Part shown: piece by piece, positions 29,084-37,801 of the stretch
How positions within the stretch are numbered: position 1 is the first letter of the stretch
How the letters are laid out: every line of letters starts with the position of its first letter
Assembly: GCF_900070365.1 (NCBI RefSeq)
Contig: NZ_LN850107.1
Coordinates: 1,488,001 to 1,552,000, forward strand
Direction of reading: 5' to 3'
Source of the DNA: Alloactinosynnema sp. L-07
GTDB lineage: Bacteria > Actinomycetota > Actinomycetes > Mycobacteriales > Pseudonocardiaceae
Length of the DNA stretch: 64,000 nt
Translations under genes and position numbers: made by a program
Notes under the pieces: generated by a model
Told to the model about the DNA's origin: nothing
The model's database searches: none
What the model saw: the letters and a program-made list of their open reading frames with translations, nothing else

Positions 29084-29904
29084 GCCGCGACACCGCCGAT
29101 CGAGTCGAAGAGCGGGTCGAGTTGGTCGGGCGGGCTGCCCCGCAGCGCGGCGGTGACCGTCCCGTCGGCGGCCAGGGACCGGAGTTCGTTGGCGACCACA
29201 TCGGCGATGACGACGTCGTCGCCGGTCGCGGTGACGAAAGCGGGGGAGACCCAGGTCCCGTCCGCGAGACCGATGAGGTTGGTGACCGCGCCGTCGGCGT
29301 CGACGGTGATGATCTGCTGGTTCCCGCTGTCCACCACGTGGACTCCGCTGCCGTGGGCGCTGATGCCGTAAGGGACGGTGCCCGCGGGCAGCGGGATCTC
29401 GACCCACCCGGTGCCGTCGATCGCGTCGACGCGGATCACCCGGCTGTTCCCCGGGTCGCTGACCCAGATCCGGCCCAACTCGTCGACGGCGACGCCGCGC
29501 GGGTCCGCGAACGCACCCTCCGCCGGGTCGTCCGCCGTGGGGCGGCCGCGGTGGCCGTAGGTGGTCCACCCGGTCCCGTCGATGTCGGACAGCTGCACCA
29601 GCCGGTGGTTCCCCGAGTCCAGGACGATGATCGACCCGTCGCGGAACGCCGCGGCGGCGGGCCTGGCGAATTCGTTCACGCCGCTGCCGTGGGTGCCGAA
29701 CCGGGTCCACGCCGCACCGGCCTTGGCGAGACTCACGGCGTGCGCGTCCAACTCGGCGGCCACCACCGTCCCCGACGGGTCGACAGCGAGCCCGCTCGGA
29801 CTCGCGAGGGCGGTCCCCCCAATCTGCTGGACGGTCGCGCCGTCCAGGTCTTTGACCGCGAGGACCCGGCCCCCGAGGAATTCGGCGAACACGATCATGG
29901 TCAT
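29080..29904 (-). CDS. NHL-repeat beta-propeller protein
   Basis: 274 residues, with GGAGG six bases before ATG. About five or six repeats of the NHL type are visible (LASPSGLAVDPSGTVVAAE, PAAAAFRDGSIIVLDSGNHRL, ADPRGVAVDELGRIWVSDPG). Such propellers bind partners or act as lactonase-like enzymes; no metal-site residues are evident. No signal peptide. The stop overlaps the start of the EEP-fold gene, so the propeller is probably its partner or substrate adaptor (inference). Confidence 0.82.
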   Translation of the reverse strand: MTMIVFAEFLGGRVLAVKDLDGATVQQIGGTALASPSGLAVDPSGTVVAAELDAHAVSLAKAGAAWTRFGTHGSGVNEFARPAAAAFRDGSIIVLDSGNHRLVQLSDIDGTGWTTYGHRGRPTADDPAEGAFADPRGVAVDELGRIWVSDPGNSRVIRVDAIDGTGWVEIPLPAGTVPYGISAHGSGVHVVDSGNQQIITVDADGAVTNLIGLADGTWVSPAFVTATGDDVVIADVVANELRSLAADGTVTAALRGSPPDQLDPLFDSIGGVAA

Positions 29905-30087
29905 GCGAACCTCCGTCGTTGCGTGACCGTCTAATCGGAGCGGCTGTTGATCCTGTTAGGGCATGTGTCGTTCGGCTCGCGCGAGGGGTGACTTCTCGGA
30001 CCCGCTTTGGCCGCTCGGTACTTATCCCGCTCGTCGCGCCGCTCCTAACGTCGTGGCACCAGCCGCAACGACAAAGGAGACCGCTGT

Positions 30088-31422
30088 ATGCGCGGAATCA
30101 ACAGCCGCACAAGACGTGTGGGTGCCATCGGACTGGCGGCGGCGCTGGCCGTGACGCTGGTGCCCGCGGCGGCCGCTGCGGGCCGCCCCAGCTGCTCGGT
30201 CGCCGTCCTCGGCGCCGAGAAGGTGACCGGGGTGTGCCTGGCCGACCTGACCACCGCGGGCACCGTCGCCTCCGGACACACCGACCCGGCCGACTGGGCC
30301 GGGTTGGAGGCGCCGGGCACGGTCAACCCGTCCGGTGTGCCCGGCATCCAGCTCGACGGCTACTTCCCGGACACGTCGACCACCAACACCAACCACGGGT
30401 GGAACCACGACAGCCAGTTCGTGATCCGGCTGCCCGCCAAGTGGAACGGCGGCCTCGTGGTCGCCGGGCCGCCTGGGACCCGCGAGCAGTACGCCAACGA
30501 CCGGATCATCGGCGACCACGTGCTGGCCAAGGGATACGCCTTCGCCGCGACCGACAAGGGTAACACCGGGCCGGAGCTGTATCGGGACGGTCGGCGCCCC
30601 GGCGACGCGATCATGGAGTGGCACTTCCGGGTCACGCAGCTCACCATCGCCGCCAAGTTCGCCGCCGCCCGCCACTACGGGCGCGCGCCGAAGCGGACCT
30701 ACGCGGCGGGCACGTCGGCGGGCGGGTACCTGGTGCGCTGGCAGCTGGAGCACTACCCGTGGCTCTACGACGGCGGCGTCGACTGGAACGGCCTGCTGTT
30801 CACCCCGCAGGGCCCCAACCTGCTGACCAGCCTGCCGCCCGCGCTGCGCGCCTACCCGCGGTTCGCGGCGGGGGAGCCGGGAGCCAAGGAAGCCATGGTC
30901 GCCGCGGGCTATCCCGCGGAATCCGCTCCCGTGTGGGCGTTTCACCACCGCACGCAGTGGGACCTGTTCCAGCGGATCCTGCGCGAGGAACTCGACCCCG
31001 ACTACGACGGTGACACCCAGGCGGGCACGCCGTTCTGCGCGGAGGGCACCGGGCCGGGCTGTGACACCGACTACGACTACGCCCGCCGCCCGGCGGAGGT
31101 CCACGACGCCATGCGGCGGGTCTCGCTGACCGGGAAACTCACCCGCCCGCTGATCACCGTGCACGGCACCTATGACGCGCTCGTTACGATCAGCCGCAGC
31201 TCGGACGTCTACGCCGAACTGGCGAACGACGCCAGACATCGCTACTACCGCGTCGAAGGCGGCCACCACACCGACGGCCTGGCGGGGGCGTTCCCAACCC
31301 TGGGCCGGACGATGCTGCCGTGCTTCCGAGGCGCTTTAGACGCGATGACCGCATGGGTGGAACGCGGCACCGCGCCGCCGCCGAGCCGCACGATCCCGGC
31401 CGGTGTGACCTGCGCCCCGTGA
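30088..31422 (+). CDS. Secreted alpha/beta-hydrolase, tannase/feruloyl-esterase-like
   Basis: 444 residues, with AAAGGAG before ATG. Signal peptide about 1-31 (ends AAAAA). Motifs are an oxyanion segment (GGLVVAGPPGTRE), nucleophile elbow GTSAGGYLVRW, an acid in HGTYDALV and catalytic His in EGGHHTDG; disulfide-type Cys pairs are present. The tannase family also contains polyhydroxyalkanoate oligomer hydrolases, so the substrate may be an aromatic ester or PHA oligomer. A TTA codon lies at 31336-31338, near the C-terminus. A 16-bp hairpin follows. Confidence 0.75.
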   Translation: MRGINSRTRRVGAIGLAAALAVTLVPAAAAAGRPSCSVAVLGAEKVTGVCLADLTTAGTVASGHTDPADWAGLEAPGTVNPSGVPGIQLDGYFPDTSTTNTNHGWNHDSQFVIRLPAKWNGGLVVAGPPGTREQYANDRIIGDHVLAKGYAFAATDKGNTGPELYRDGRRPGDAIMEWHFRVTQLTIAAKFAAARHYGRAPKRTYAAGTSAGGYLVRWQLEHYPWLYDGGVDWNGLLFTPQGPNLLTSLPPALRAYPRFAAGEPGAKEAMVAAGYPAESAPVWAFHHRTQWDLFQRILREELDPDYDGDTQAGTPFCAEGTGPGCDTDYDYARRPAEVHDAMRRVSLTGKLTRPLITVHGTYDALVTISRSSDVYAELANDARHRYYRVEGGHHTDGLAGAFPTLGRTMLPCFRGALDAMTAWVERGTAPPPSRTIPAGVTCAP

Positions 31423-31435
31423 TCTTCCGCTGACG

Positions 31436-31473
31436 AACGGTCATCAGGACCCGCCTCGGTCCTGATGACCGTT
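31436..31473. terminator. Bidirectional hairpin terminator
   Basis: Perfect 16-bp stem (31436-31451 with 31458-31473), 6-base loop, directly between the hydrolase and the convergent marR stop. Confidence 0.85.
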
Positions 31474-31474
31474 C

Positions 31475-31855
31475 CTAGTCGTTGGGGCCCAGGTGTTCGG
31501 TGAGGATCGCCAGGTGGGTGCGGCCCGCGGCGCGGTGGAGGGTGCGGCCCTCGGCAGTGATCTTGACGAACACACCCCGCCGATCAGCCTCGCACAACGC
31601 ACGCTCCACCAGCCCCGCGCGCTCCAAGCGAGCCACAGTGCGGGAGAGCGCGCTCTGACTCAGATACATCGCCGAGGCCAGATCCAACATGCGCACGCTC
31701 GCGCAGTCCGCGGCGGCGAGCCGGTCGAGTGTCTCGAATTCGTTCATGCTGACGCCGTGCGCCTCATCGAGCTCGCGGTCGAGTCTGCACGCGATCTCGT
31801 TGTAGCGCAGTGTCAGCGACCGCCATTGGTCGGTGAGGTCAGCCCGTCGGGACAT
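31475..31855 (-). CDS. MarR-family transcriptional repressor
   Basis: 126 residues from ATG 31855; GTG 31864 and TTG 31882 are in-frame alternatives. Winged helix typical of MarR: MNEFETLDRLAAADCASVRM, MYLSQSALSRTVARLERAGL and the wing CEADRRGVFVKITAEG. Divergent from the MFS exporter at 31957, with a near-perfect AT-rich palindrome between. It probably represses the exporter and itself until a small ligand binds. Confidence 0.88.
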   Translation of the reverse strand: MSRRADLTDQWRSLTLRYNEIACRLDRELDEAHGVSMNEFETLDRLAAADCASVRMLDLASAMYLSQSALSRTVARLERAGLVERALCEADRRGVFVKITAEGRTLHRAAGRTHLAILTEHLGPND

Positions 31856-31891
31856 GGCGCGCACCCTATCATGCGTCGGCAAATAATGTCA

Positions 31892-31921
31892 AAGCATCTT
31901 ATGTTCAAGGATAATATGCTT
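31892..31921. promoter_or_regulatory. MarR operator palindrome
   Basis: AAGCATCTTAT (31892-31902) pairs with ATAATATGCTT (31911-31921), 10 of 11 bases, around an 8-base spacer. AT-rich against a GC-rich background and located between marR and the exporter gene. Confidence 0.7.
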
Positions 31922-31956
31922 GTGCATTAGATGCGAGCGCATGTAACTTCGCCGAC

Positions 31957-33366
31957 GTGTCTCTCACCGAAACGTCATTCGCCCCCGCCCCGACGCGGGC
32001 GCCCGTCTTCTCCGGCCGGCTCTGGGGTGTGCTGGCCGTGCTGTGCGTCGTGCTCTTCCTCGACGGTATGGACGTGTCCATGGTCGGCGTCGCGCTGCCG
32101 TCTATCGGCGCCGAACTCGGCATGTCCGCCTCGTCGCTGCAGTGGCTGGTCAACGGCTACGTCCTCGGCTATGGCGGACTGCTGCTGCTCGGCGGCCGCA
32201 CCGCCGACCTGTTCGGCCGCCGCCGCGTGTTCCTCATCGCCCTCGGCGCGTTCGCCGCGGCGTCGCTCGTCGGCGGCCTGGTCGACGACGGCGTGCTGCT
32301 GGTCGTCACCCGGTTCATCAAGGGTCTGGCCGCCGCGTTCACCGCGCCCACCGCCATGTCCATCCTCACCACGACATTCCCGGAAGGCCCCGCCCGTAAC
32401 CGGGCGCTGTCGATCTTCACCGTGTTCGGCGCCAGCGGGTACTCCTCCGGCCTGATCATCGGCGGCCTGCTCACCAGCGTCGGATGGCGCTGGACCTTCC
32501 TTACCCCGGTGCCACTGGCCATCGGCGCGCTGCTCTTCGGCATCCGCCTGATCCCGCGTGACAACGCGCGGGCCGACGGCGGCCACGATGTGTGGGGCGC
32601 GGTCACCCTGACCACCGGAATGCTCTTGGCCGTCTACACGGTGGTCACCGCGCCGGAACGCGGCTGGCTGGACCCGCTGACGGTGGTCTCGGCGATCGTG
32701 GCCGTGGCGCTGCTGGTGGCGTTCGTGCTGATCGAGAGCCGGGTCGCGCACCCGCTGATCCGGCTGGGCATCCTGCGGATCGGCACCGTCGTGCGGGCCA
32801 ACCTGAGCGTGGTGGCCCTGATGGGCTCCTACATCAGCTTCCAGTTCATCATGACGATCTACCTGCAGAACGTGCTCGGCTGGGCACCGCTGGCGATGGC
32901 GTTCGCGCTGCTGCCCGCGGGCATCGTGGTCGTGCTCGGCTCACCGGTGGTCGGCAGGCTCATCACCCGCTACGGCACCGCGCGCCTGATCCTCGCGTCG
33001 ATGGTGTCGCTGAGTCTTGGCTACCTGTGGTTCCTGTTCACCGCGGGCACCACGCCGAGCTACCTGGTGTCGATCCTGCCCGCCATGCTGTTGCTCGGCG
33101 GCGGCTTCGGCTTCGGCTTCAGCGCGATCATGGCCCAGGCCACCGACGGCATCGACGACGCCGAACAGGGCCTGGCCGCGGGCCTGCTGCAGACCTCGGG
33201 ACAGGTCGGCTCCGCGCTGATCCTCGCCGTGGTGACCGCGGTCCTCGCGGGCACCGCGACCCCGACGGACCTCAGCGCGTTCCGGCCAGGACTCAACCTG
33301 GTGACCGCCGTCGCCGTGGTCGGCCTGCTGCTCAACCTCGTCCCACTGATCCGCCGCCGCGCGTGA
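31957..33366 (+). CDS. MFS drug exporter of the DHA2 (14-helix) type
   Basis: 469 residues from GTG. Helix 1 ends DGMDVSMVGVALPSIG, followed by LQWLVNGYVLGYGGLLLLGGRTADLFGRRR (motif A region) and motif C-like GASGYSSGLIIGGLL. About 14 hydrophobic spans. EmrB/QacA-like proteins export drugs or metabolites with proton antiport. No ribosome site is seen, so the transcript may be leaderless or nearly so. Controlled by the adjacent MarR gene (inference). A 14-bp hairpin follows. Confidence 0.9.
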   Translation: MSLTETSFAPAPTRAPVFSGRLWGVLAVLCVVLFLDGMDVSMVGVALPSIGAELGMSASSLQWLVNGYVLGYGGLLLLGGRTADLFGRRRVFLIALGAFAAASLVGGLVDDGVLLVVTRFIKGLAAAFTAPTAMSILTTTFPEGPARNRALSIFTVFGASGYSSGLIIGGLLTSVGWRWTFLTPVPLAIGALLFGIRLIPRDNARADGGHDVWGAVTLTTGMLLAVYTVVTAPERGWLDPLTVVSAIVAVALLVAFVLIESRVAHPLIRLGILRIGTVVRANLSVVALMGSYISFQFIMTIYLQNVLGWAPLAMAFALLPAGIVVVLGSPVVGRLITRYGTARLILASMVSLSLGYLWFLFTAGTTPSYLVSILPAMLLLGGGFGFGFSAIMAQATDGIDDAEQGLAAGLLQTSGQVGSALILAVVTAVLAGTATPTDLSAFRPGLNLVTAVAVVGLLLNLVPLIRRRA

Positions 33367-33370
33367 GCAC

Positions 33371-33404
33371 GGCCCTGCCCGGCCCTCGGCGGCCGGGCAG
33401 GGCC
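33371..33404. terminator. Bidirectional hairpin terminator
   Basis: Perfect 14-bp GC stem (GGCCCTGCCCGGCC) with a 6-base loop between the convergent exporter and small secreted protein genes. Confidence 0.75.
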
Positions 33405-33413
33405 CACCGCGGC

Positions 33414-33623
33414 TCAGTAGTTGATTCGCGACCAGCGGCCGTCGCTGCACTGGATGTAGAGCTCCCCGACCTTGACGATCGCGCCGTCGCTGTAGTTCTG
33501 GCCCGCGTAGACGCAGCCGTCCGCCATGATCGGCTCCGGGTCCGCGAACGCGAGGGCGGGTCCGGCGACCGCCAGACCGGCCGAGACCCCCAGGACCGCC
33601 AACACCTTTGTGGCCATGCGCAT
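33414..33623 (-). CDS. Small secreted protein, DUF1496-like
   Basis: 69 residues from ATG 33623, with GGAG seven bases upstream. Signal peptide about 1-27 (LAVAGPALAFADP). The mature part has two Cys in a pattern like DUF1496 (DGCVYAGQNYSDGAIV, then YIQCSDGRW). Function unknown. Confidence 0.72.
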   Translation of the reverse strand: MRMATKVLAVLGVSAGLAVAGPALAFADPEPIMADGCVYAGQNYSDGAIVKVGELYIQCSDGRWSRINY

Positions 33624-33750
33624 TGTGGGCTCCAATCGCTGTGTACCAAGCTGAGGATCACATTTTTCGCACAGGACCAGAGCCCGCGACGCCTCATGAA
33701 TTGCGCACGCGCCACCGGGTGTGGCGGTCATGGCGGGGACGTGCGTCTCG

Positions 33751-35967
33751 TCAGGGCGCCGCGGCCGTCGCGTCGCAGGTGATCTCGATGACGGTCTCCT
33801 CGGGCGTCTCCTCGATGGCCGGGCTGAAGTGGGCGACGTCCGCCCGCAGGCGGTCGGTTCGCTCGGAGTCGCCTGGGGCCAGCACCATCACGATGGTGAT
33901 CGCGGTGTTCTCCGGGTAGACGCTGAGAGTCAGCCGGTCCGGCGGCGGATGCCGCAGCGCGGAGCGGATCATGGTGGCCGCCGAGTGCGGGATGTCCACG
34001 GCGTCGGAGTCGGCGTGGAACGCCACGGCGCAGCCCCCGGCACGCGCGGCGGCCAGCAGGTTGCGAGCGGCCGGGTCCAGCACGCCGGGCAGGCGCAACT
34101 CGTCGCGCGCGGCTTGATCGAGCGCGTCCGCGCGCATGCGAACGTCGGTGTCGAGTGGGGAATGGGTGCCGTCGGCGACCGCCTGCAGGAACGGTTCGAC
34201 CTCGTTGCCGATCTCGGCCATGCGGCGGCCGTGCACGGCCGCGCGTCCGTCGCGGTGGGCCTGGGTGGTGACGATCTCCTGCTGGGCGGCGCGTTCCCGG
34301 TGGACGACGGCGCCGAGTCCGGCGATCGTCCGCCCGATCGCGATCCCCATCGCGAGCCCGAACAAGGGCGACAGGATCGCGGGCAACAGTGCCGTCGCCG
34401 ACGGGACGGTCAGCGTGCCAACGCTGATCAGCACGAAGAGCACCGTCAACTCGGTGAGGTGGGCGGCGATCGGCTCCCATGCGGGGCGGAGGGTGGCCAG
34501 GACGACGAAGACGGGCGTGATCGCGCCGACCGGCCATGACGCGTAGCTGCTGATGCTGTCGGGCGGCATCAGCGGCAGCGCCACCGCGACCCAGCCCACG
34601 GCGGCGACGGCGACGACCGCGCTCGTGGTCCGGTCGACGCCGTGGTGTGATTTCGCGATCAACGCCAGCGTCAGGCCCACCAACAGCAGGTTCCAGCCGA
34701 CCAGGACCGCTGTGCCGACGCTGTGCCCGGCGTACACCAGGCTCATCGCGGTGTTGCCGACGAGGAACGGGGCATTGACCATCGCCAGCGGTCTGCGGAT
34801 GTCGCCCACCGCGAACGTCAGCAAGTCCGCCCGGCGCCACCGCGACGCTCCGGTCGCCGTCGCGGTCGGGGTCCAGCGCAGGGTGACCGCCACGCCCGCG
34901 CCCGGACGACTGGTGATCTTCACGGTGCCGCCGACCTCGTCGACGCGTTCCACCACGGAACGGCGGAGGCCGACGGACCGCTCGTCCACGGGGCCTTGCA
35001 GGCCTCTCCCGTCGTCGCGGACGGCCACTTCGAGCCCTTCGCGCCGCCTGCGCAGCACCACCCTGGCGACCGACGCGTCGGCGTGCTTGTCGACGTTTCG
35101 CAACAGTTCGCCCGTGGCCTGGGCCAACGCGTGCGCGACCGGCGTCGGCGCGGTGACGGTGTGGTCGAGATCGAGTTCGACCGGCGTCCTCGTCGCCGAC
35201 GCCTGGTCGACCAGCGCGGCGGCCAAGCCGACGGACCGGTCGTCATCGAAGGGGCGCGGCGCCGAGCGGAGCGCGTCGACGGCGCGCCCGCAGGCCGCGC
35301 GCAGGTGGGTCGAGGCCAGGCCACCGGTTGCGAGACCGCGCAGCGCGGCACTGACATGGTCGTGAAGAGTGCGCTGGAACTCGCGGTGCGCGGTGCGCCT
35401 GCCCTCGGCCGCCGCCGCCTCGGCCATGGCACGCTCGGTCGCCTGCTGGGATCGGTCGGCAGCGTCTCCGGCGGACCGCATCAGCGGTGCCACGACACCG
35501 GCCGCCACCGCGGTCGCGAACATCGGCCACAGCCCGATCACCACATACGGGACGCCGTCCGCGGCGACGAACCCCGCACAGTAGGCCGCCGTCAGGCCCG
35601 CCACCACCGCCACCGCGGCCCGCCAAGGCAGGAATCCCGCGGCCGCCGCCGCGGCGACCACCACCGGCTGCACCCGCGTCCCGGCGGGCACCGCGCGCGC
35701 CGCCTCCACCCCCATCGCCAGGGACACCACGACCGCGGCGGCGCTGGTGGTGAGCACATCCACCGGCCCGAGCGCGGTCCGCCACCCGCGGACGAGTTGG
35801 ACCGTCCACGCCGCCGCGAGCAGGGCGACCGCGCTGGCCGTGGGACCGTCGGTGAGCCGTGGCGTCCCCAGCGCCGAGAGCGCCCACGTGACGCCGAACA
35901 GCGCGACCATCACGGCATAGGACCGTTGCAGGCCGCGCTCGACACTGTGCCGGTATGTCCGCGTCAC
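33751..35967 (-). CDS. Two-module membrane sensor histidine kinase
   Basis: 738 residues, about twice the usual size. Module 1: four or five membrane helices (15-165), HisKA_3-like segment with His202 (FQRTLHDHVSAALRG) and a HATPase (N box GELLRNVDKHA, G1 RDDGRGL). A second set of about six helices (about 385-545) is followed by a coil and a C-terminal segment with no recognisable N, G1 or G2 box. This looks like a fusion of two NarX-type sensors with a decayed second catalytic half. No response regulator adjoins; the nearest is at 37789. GTG 35967 lies inside a GTCAC..GTGAC repeat. Confidence 0.75.
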   Translation of the reverse strand: MTRTYRHSVERGLQRSYAVMVALFGVTWALSALGTPRLTDGPTASAVALLAAAWTVQLVRGWRTALGPVDVLTTSAAAVVVSLAMGVEAARAVPAGTRVQPVVVAAAAAAGFLPWRAAVAVVAGLTAAYCAGFVAADGVPYVVIGLWPMFATAVAAGVVAPLMRSAGDAADRSQQATERAMAEAAAAEGRRTAHREFQRTLHDHVSAALRGLATGGLASTHLRAACGRAVDALRSAPRPFDDDRSVGLAAALVDQASATRTPVELDLDHTVTAPTPVAHALAQATGELLRNVDKHADASVARVVLRRRREGLEVAVRDDGRGLQGPVDERSVGLRRSVVERVDEVGGTVKITSRPGAGVAVTLRWTPTATATGASRWRRADLLTFAVGDIRRPLAMVNAPFLVGNTAMSLVYAGHSVGTAVLVGWNLLLVGLTLALIAKSHHGVDRTTSAVVAVAAVGWVAVALPLMPPDSISSYASWPVGAITPVFVVLATLRPAWEPIAAHLTELTVLFVLISVGTLTVPSATALLPAILSPLFGLAMGIAIGRTIAGLGAVVHRERAAQQEIVTTQAHRDGRAAVHGRRMAEIGNEVEPFLQAVADGTHSPLDTDVRMRADALDQAARDELRLPGVLDPAARNLLAAARAGGCAVAFHADSDAVDIPHSAATMIRSALRHPPPDRLTLSVYPENTAITIVMVLAPGDSERTDRLRADVAHFSPAIEETPEETVIEITCDATAAAP

Positions 35968-36004
35968 CGAAGTGACATCGCGGACCGCGTCACCTTGGTT
36001 ACGC
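35963..36004. promoter_or_regulatory. Two related inverted repeats at the sensor-kinase start
   Basis: GTCAC-cgaa-GTGAC (35963-35976) overlaps the GTG start, and GCGTCACC-tt-GGTTACGC (35987-36004) lies just upstream. Both begin GCGTCACC, with starts 26 bases apart. Possible operators; the binding protein is unknown. Confidence 0.35.
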
Positions 36005-36010
36005 GGGGTG

Positions 36011-36178
36011 CTAGTGTCCCGGACCCGGAGTTCGACGCCACCTCCGGCGCCCGCGCGGCGCCTGGCCGCACCGCGCGAAAGGCCAAGTACAACCCGGTAC
36101 TACGACCTTCCGCGCGGCACGCCCAGCCACCACGCGGATCACCGGATCTGGCGCCGAACTCCGGGCCCGGGACACTAG
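36011..36178. mobile_element. 168-bp palindromic MITE-like element
   Basis: Terminal arms of 29 bp (36011-36039 and 36150-36178) match in 27 positions when one is inverted; the inner arms also pair imperfectly, so the whole unit can fold into one long hairpin. Both ends carry CTAG, with TGTCCC and GGGACA just inside, consistent with a 4-bp target duplication of the YTAR type used by IS5-family elements (inference). It carries no credible gene. Located upstream of the kinase at 35967. Confidence 0.65.
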
Positions 36179-36205
36179 GCCCGGCGGTCCCAGCACCCCG
36201 GCCGG

Positions 36206-36559
36206 TCAGTTCCAGTTGCAGGCGTAGCCGAAGTACCCCTGCGACTCCCACGGGTAGATGCTGAGCCGGAAGCCCGAGCACCAGCCGCGGTTCGCGTACT
36301 GCTGGGCGAACCACTTGTGGCCGTATGCCAGCGCGTAGTAGGCGGCCCGGAGCTGCAACGGCGTTGCGGCGGGCGGCGCGGGCACCCGGCCGTTGGCCAG
36401 GGCTCTGGTCTCGGTCTTGCTGAGGTAGACCGTGCACCTGCCGCCACCGCACGAGGCCACCGCGGCTTCGGCGGCGGTACTGGCGGCCACCGCGGTCCCC
36501 GCGGTGAGCGCCGACGTGAGCGCCAGTGCCGCCACCGCCTTGCGAACGATGTTCGTCAT
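36206..36559 (-). CDS. Small secreted protein of unknown function
   Basis: 117 residues from ATG 36559, with AAGGGA upstream. Signal peptide about 1-33 (LTAGTAVAASTAAEAA). The mature domain has four Cys and the conserved-looking segment CGGGRCTVYLSKTETRAL, then AYGHKWFAQQYANRGWCSGF and FGYACNWN. Such proteins are frequent in actinobacteria, but no role is established. Possibly a small wall or adhesion protein. Confidence 0.7.
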   Translation of the reverse strand: MTNIVRKAVAALALTSALTAGTAVAASTAAEAAVASCGGGRCTVYLSKTETRALANGRVPAPPAATPLQLRAAYYALAYGHKWFAQQYANRGWCSGFRLSIYPWESQGYFGYACNWN

Positions 36560-36733
36560 GGTCCCTTTCCTTTCTGGTTGGCTGCCCCGGATTCGGGGCT
36601 GCCTCAAAGGATTCGCCTGGCGCGGGGCTCGCGGGAGTCGTCACTTAGGACAGTCGACTGAACTGACGACGCCACTCGGTGTCGGCGGAAGTGTCGACTG
36701 CCCGGCCGGTCGCGCCGCTGGGATGCTGGCCGC

Positions 36734-37801
36734 ATGGCGGTGTCGGTGCGGGATCCTGGCGCGCGCGACCGAGTCGAGCGGTGGCTCCTCTGGTCCGTCG
36801 CGTCGCTCAGGGGCGTCCAGTACGCGACGTCCGCGCCCGCACTCGTCGCCTATGGCGTCACCGAGCACTCGGAGAAGAGCACCGCGGTCGTCACGGTCTA
36901 CCTGCTCGGCGTGACATGGTCGGCATGGATGTTCACCAGTGCCGTGCGCCGCGACCACGTCCCGACCTGGGTTGTGACGGCCGACGTCCTGGTGGTCTGC
37001 GGCGTCCAGACCGTTGTCCCGGCGACGCTCGGCGTCGATCGAGACCTGTGGCTCGACTGGACCTACGGACCGGCGATCGGCGTGATGGTCTTCGTCCTGC
37101 TCTGTCGGATCGGCCGGGGCCGGTGGCTCGCGGGCCTCCCCGTCGTGTCGTGGGCGTTGACGCACTTCATCGGCGGTGCCCCAGGGTGGCCCGACATCGT
37201 CGGCGGGGTCATCGGCATGATCGCCTACGCGGTTTTGGGCGCAGGCGTGATCGGGTTCGTTCGCGGGCTCGCCCGCGCTTCCCCACGCGCGCCACTCGAC
37301 TCCGCGCTCGCGACCCTGCAGATGATCGCCGGGGGTGCCCTGGATCTGCGGGCGGACGACGTGCGCGACCGTTGTCAGCAGGACGCAGACTCCCTGCGCG
37401 GCCTGCTGATGAGCGATCGCGGCGACGGCGTGGGCGATCTGATCGTCGAGTTGTCCGCTGTCCTGCGCGATCCGTCCCTGCGCGGCTTGCGCGTACATCC
37501 CTTGTTCGACGCGGGTCCCGCCGAGGTACCCGGCCCGGTGACCGCGGCGACCGTCGCGGCCACACGCAAGGCGCTCGCCAACGTGGTCGACCACGCGCGG
37601 ACCGATGAGGCGTGGCTAACCGCGATCAGTACCCCGGAGGGGGGCGTGTCGGTGACCGTGGTGGATCGCGGTGTGGGGTTTGATCGCGAGGACATGGTGA
37701 TCACGTCGCTGCTGGCCATCATGGCCGACGTCAACGGCCAGGCGCTGGTCGACAGCGCACCTGGTCAAGGAACGACCGTGGAGCTGACATGGACACCGTG
37801 A
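36734..37801 (+). CDS. Sensor-kinase-like membrane protein lacking a phosphoacceptor histidine
   Basis: 355 residues. Five or six membrane helices (about 25-178), then a segment where the dimerisation helix should carry His (LRADDVRDRCQQDADSLRGL), but it has none. The ATPase end is present: N box ATRKALANVVDHA, G1 VVDRGVGFD and a final APGQGTTVELTW. It overlaps the response regulator gene by 13 bases, so the two are translated together. Either phosphorylation uses another residue or the protein acts by binding. Confidence 0.75.
   Translation: MAVSVRDPGARDRVERWLLWSVASLRGVQYATSAPALVAYGVTEHSEKSTAVVTVYLLGVTWSAWMFTSAVRRDHVPTWVVTADVLVVCGVQTVVPATLGVDRDLWLDWTYGPAIGVMVFVLLCRIGRGRWLAGLPVVSWALTHFIGGAPGWPDIVGGVIGMIAYAVLGAGVIGFVRGLARASPRAPLDSALATLQMIAGGALDLRADDVRDRCQQDADSLRGLLMSDRGDGVGDLIVELSAVLRDPSLRGLRVHPLFDAGPAEVPGPVTAATVAATRKALANVVDHARTDEAWLTAISTPEGGVSVTVVDRGVGFDREDMVITSLLAIMADVNGQALVDSAPGQGTTVELTWTP

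Noticed and set aside
27368..29371. 667-codon plus-strand frame opposite the EEP-fold gene
   Set aside because: Val/Asp/Gly-rich antisense translation without motifs.
36011..36196. Small open frames inside the palindromic element
   Set aside because: Both strands give near-identical ends (RTPGPGH) because of the inverted repeat; no start site or domain supports a gene.
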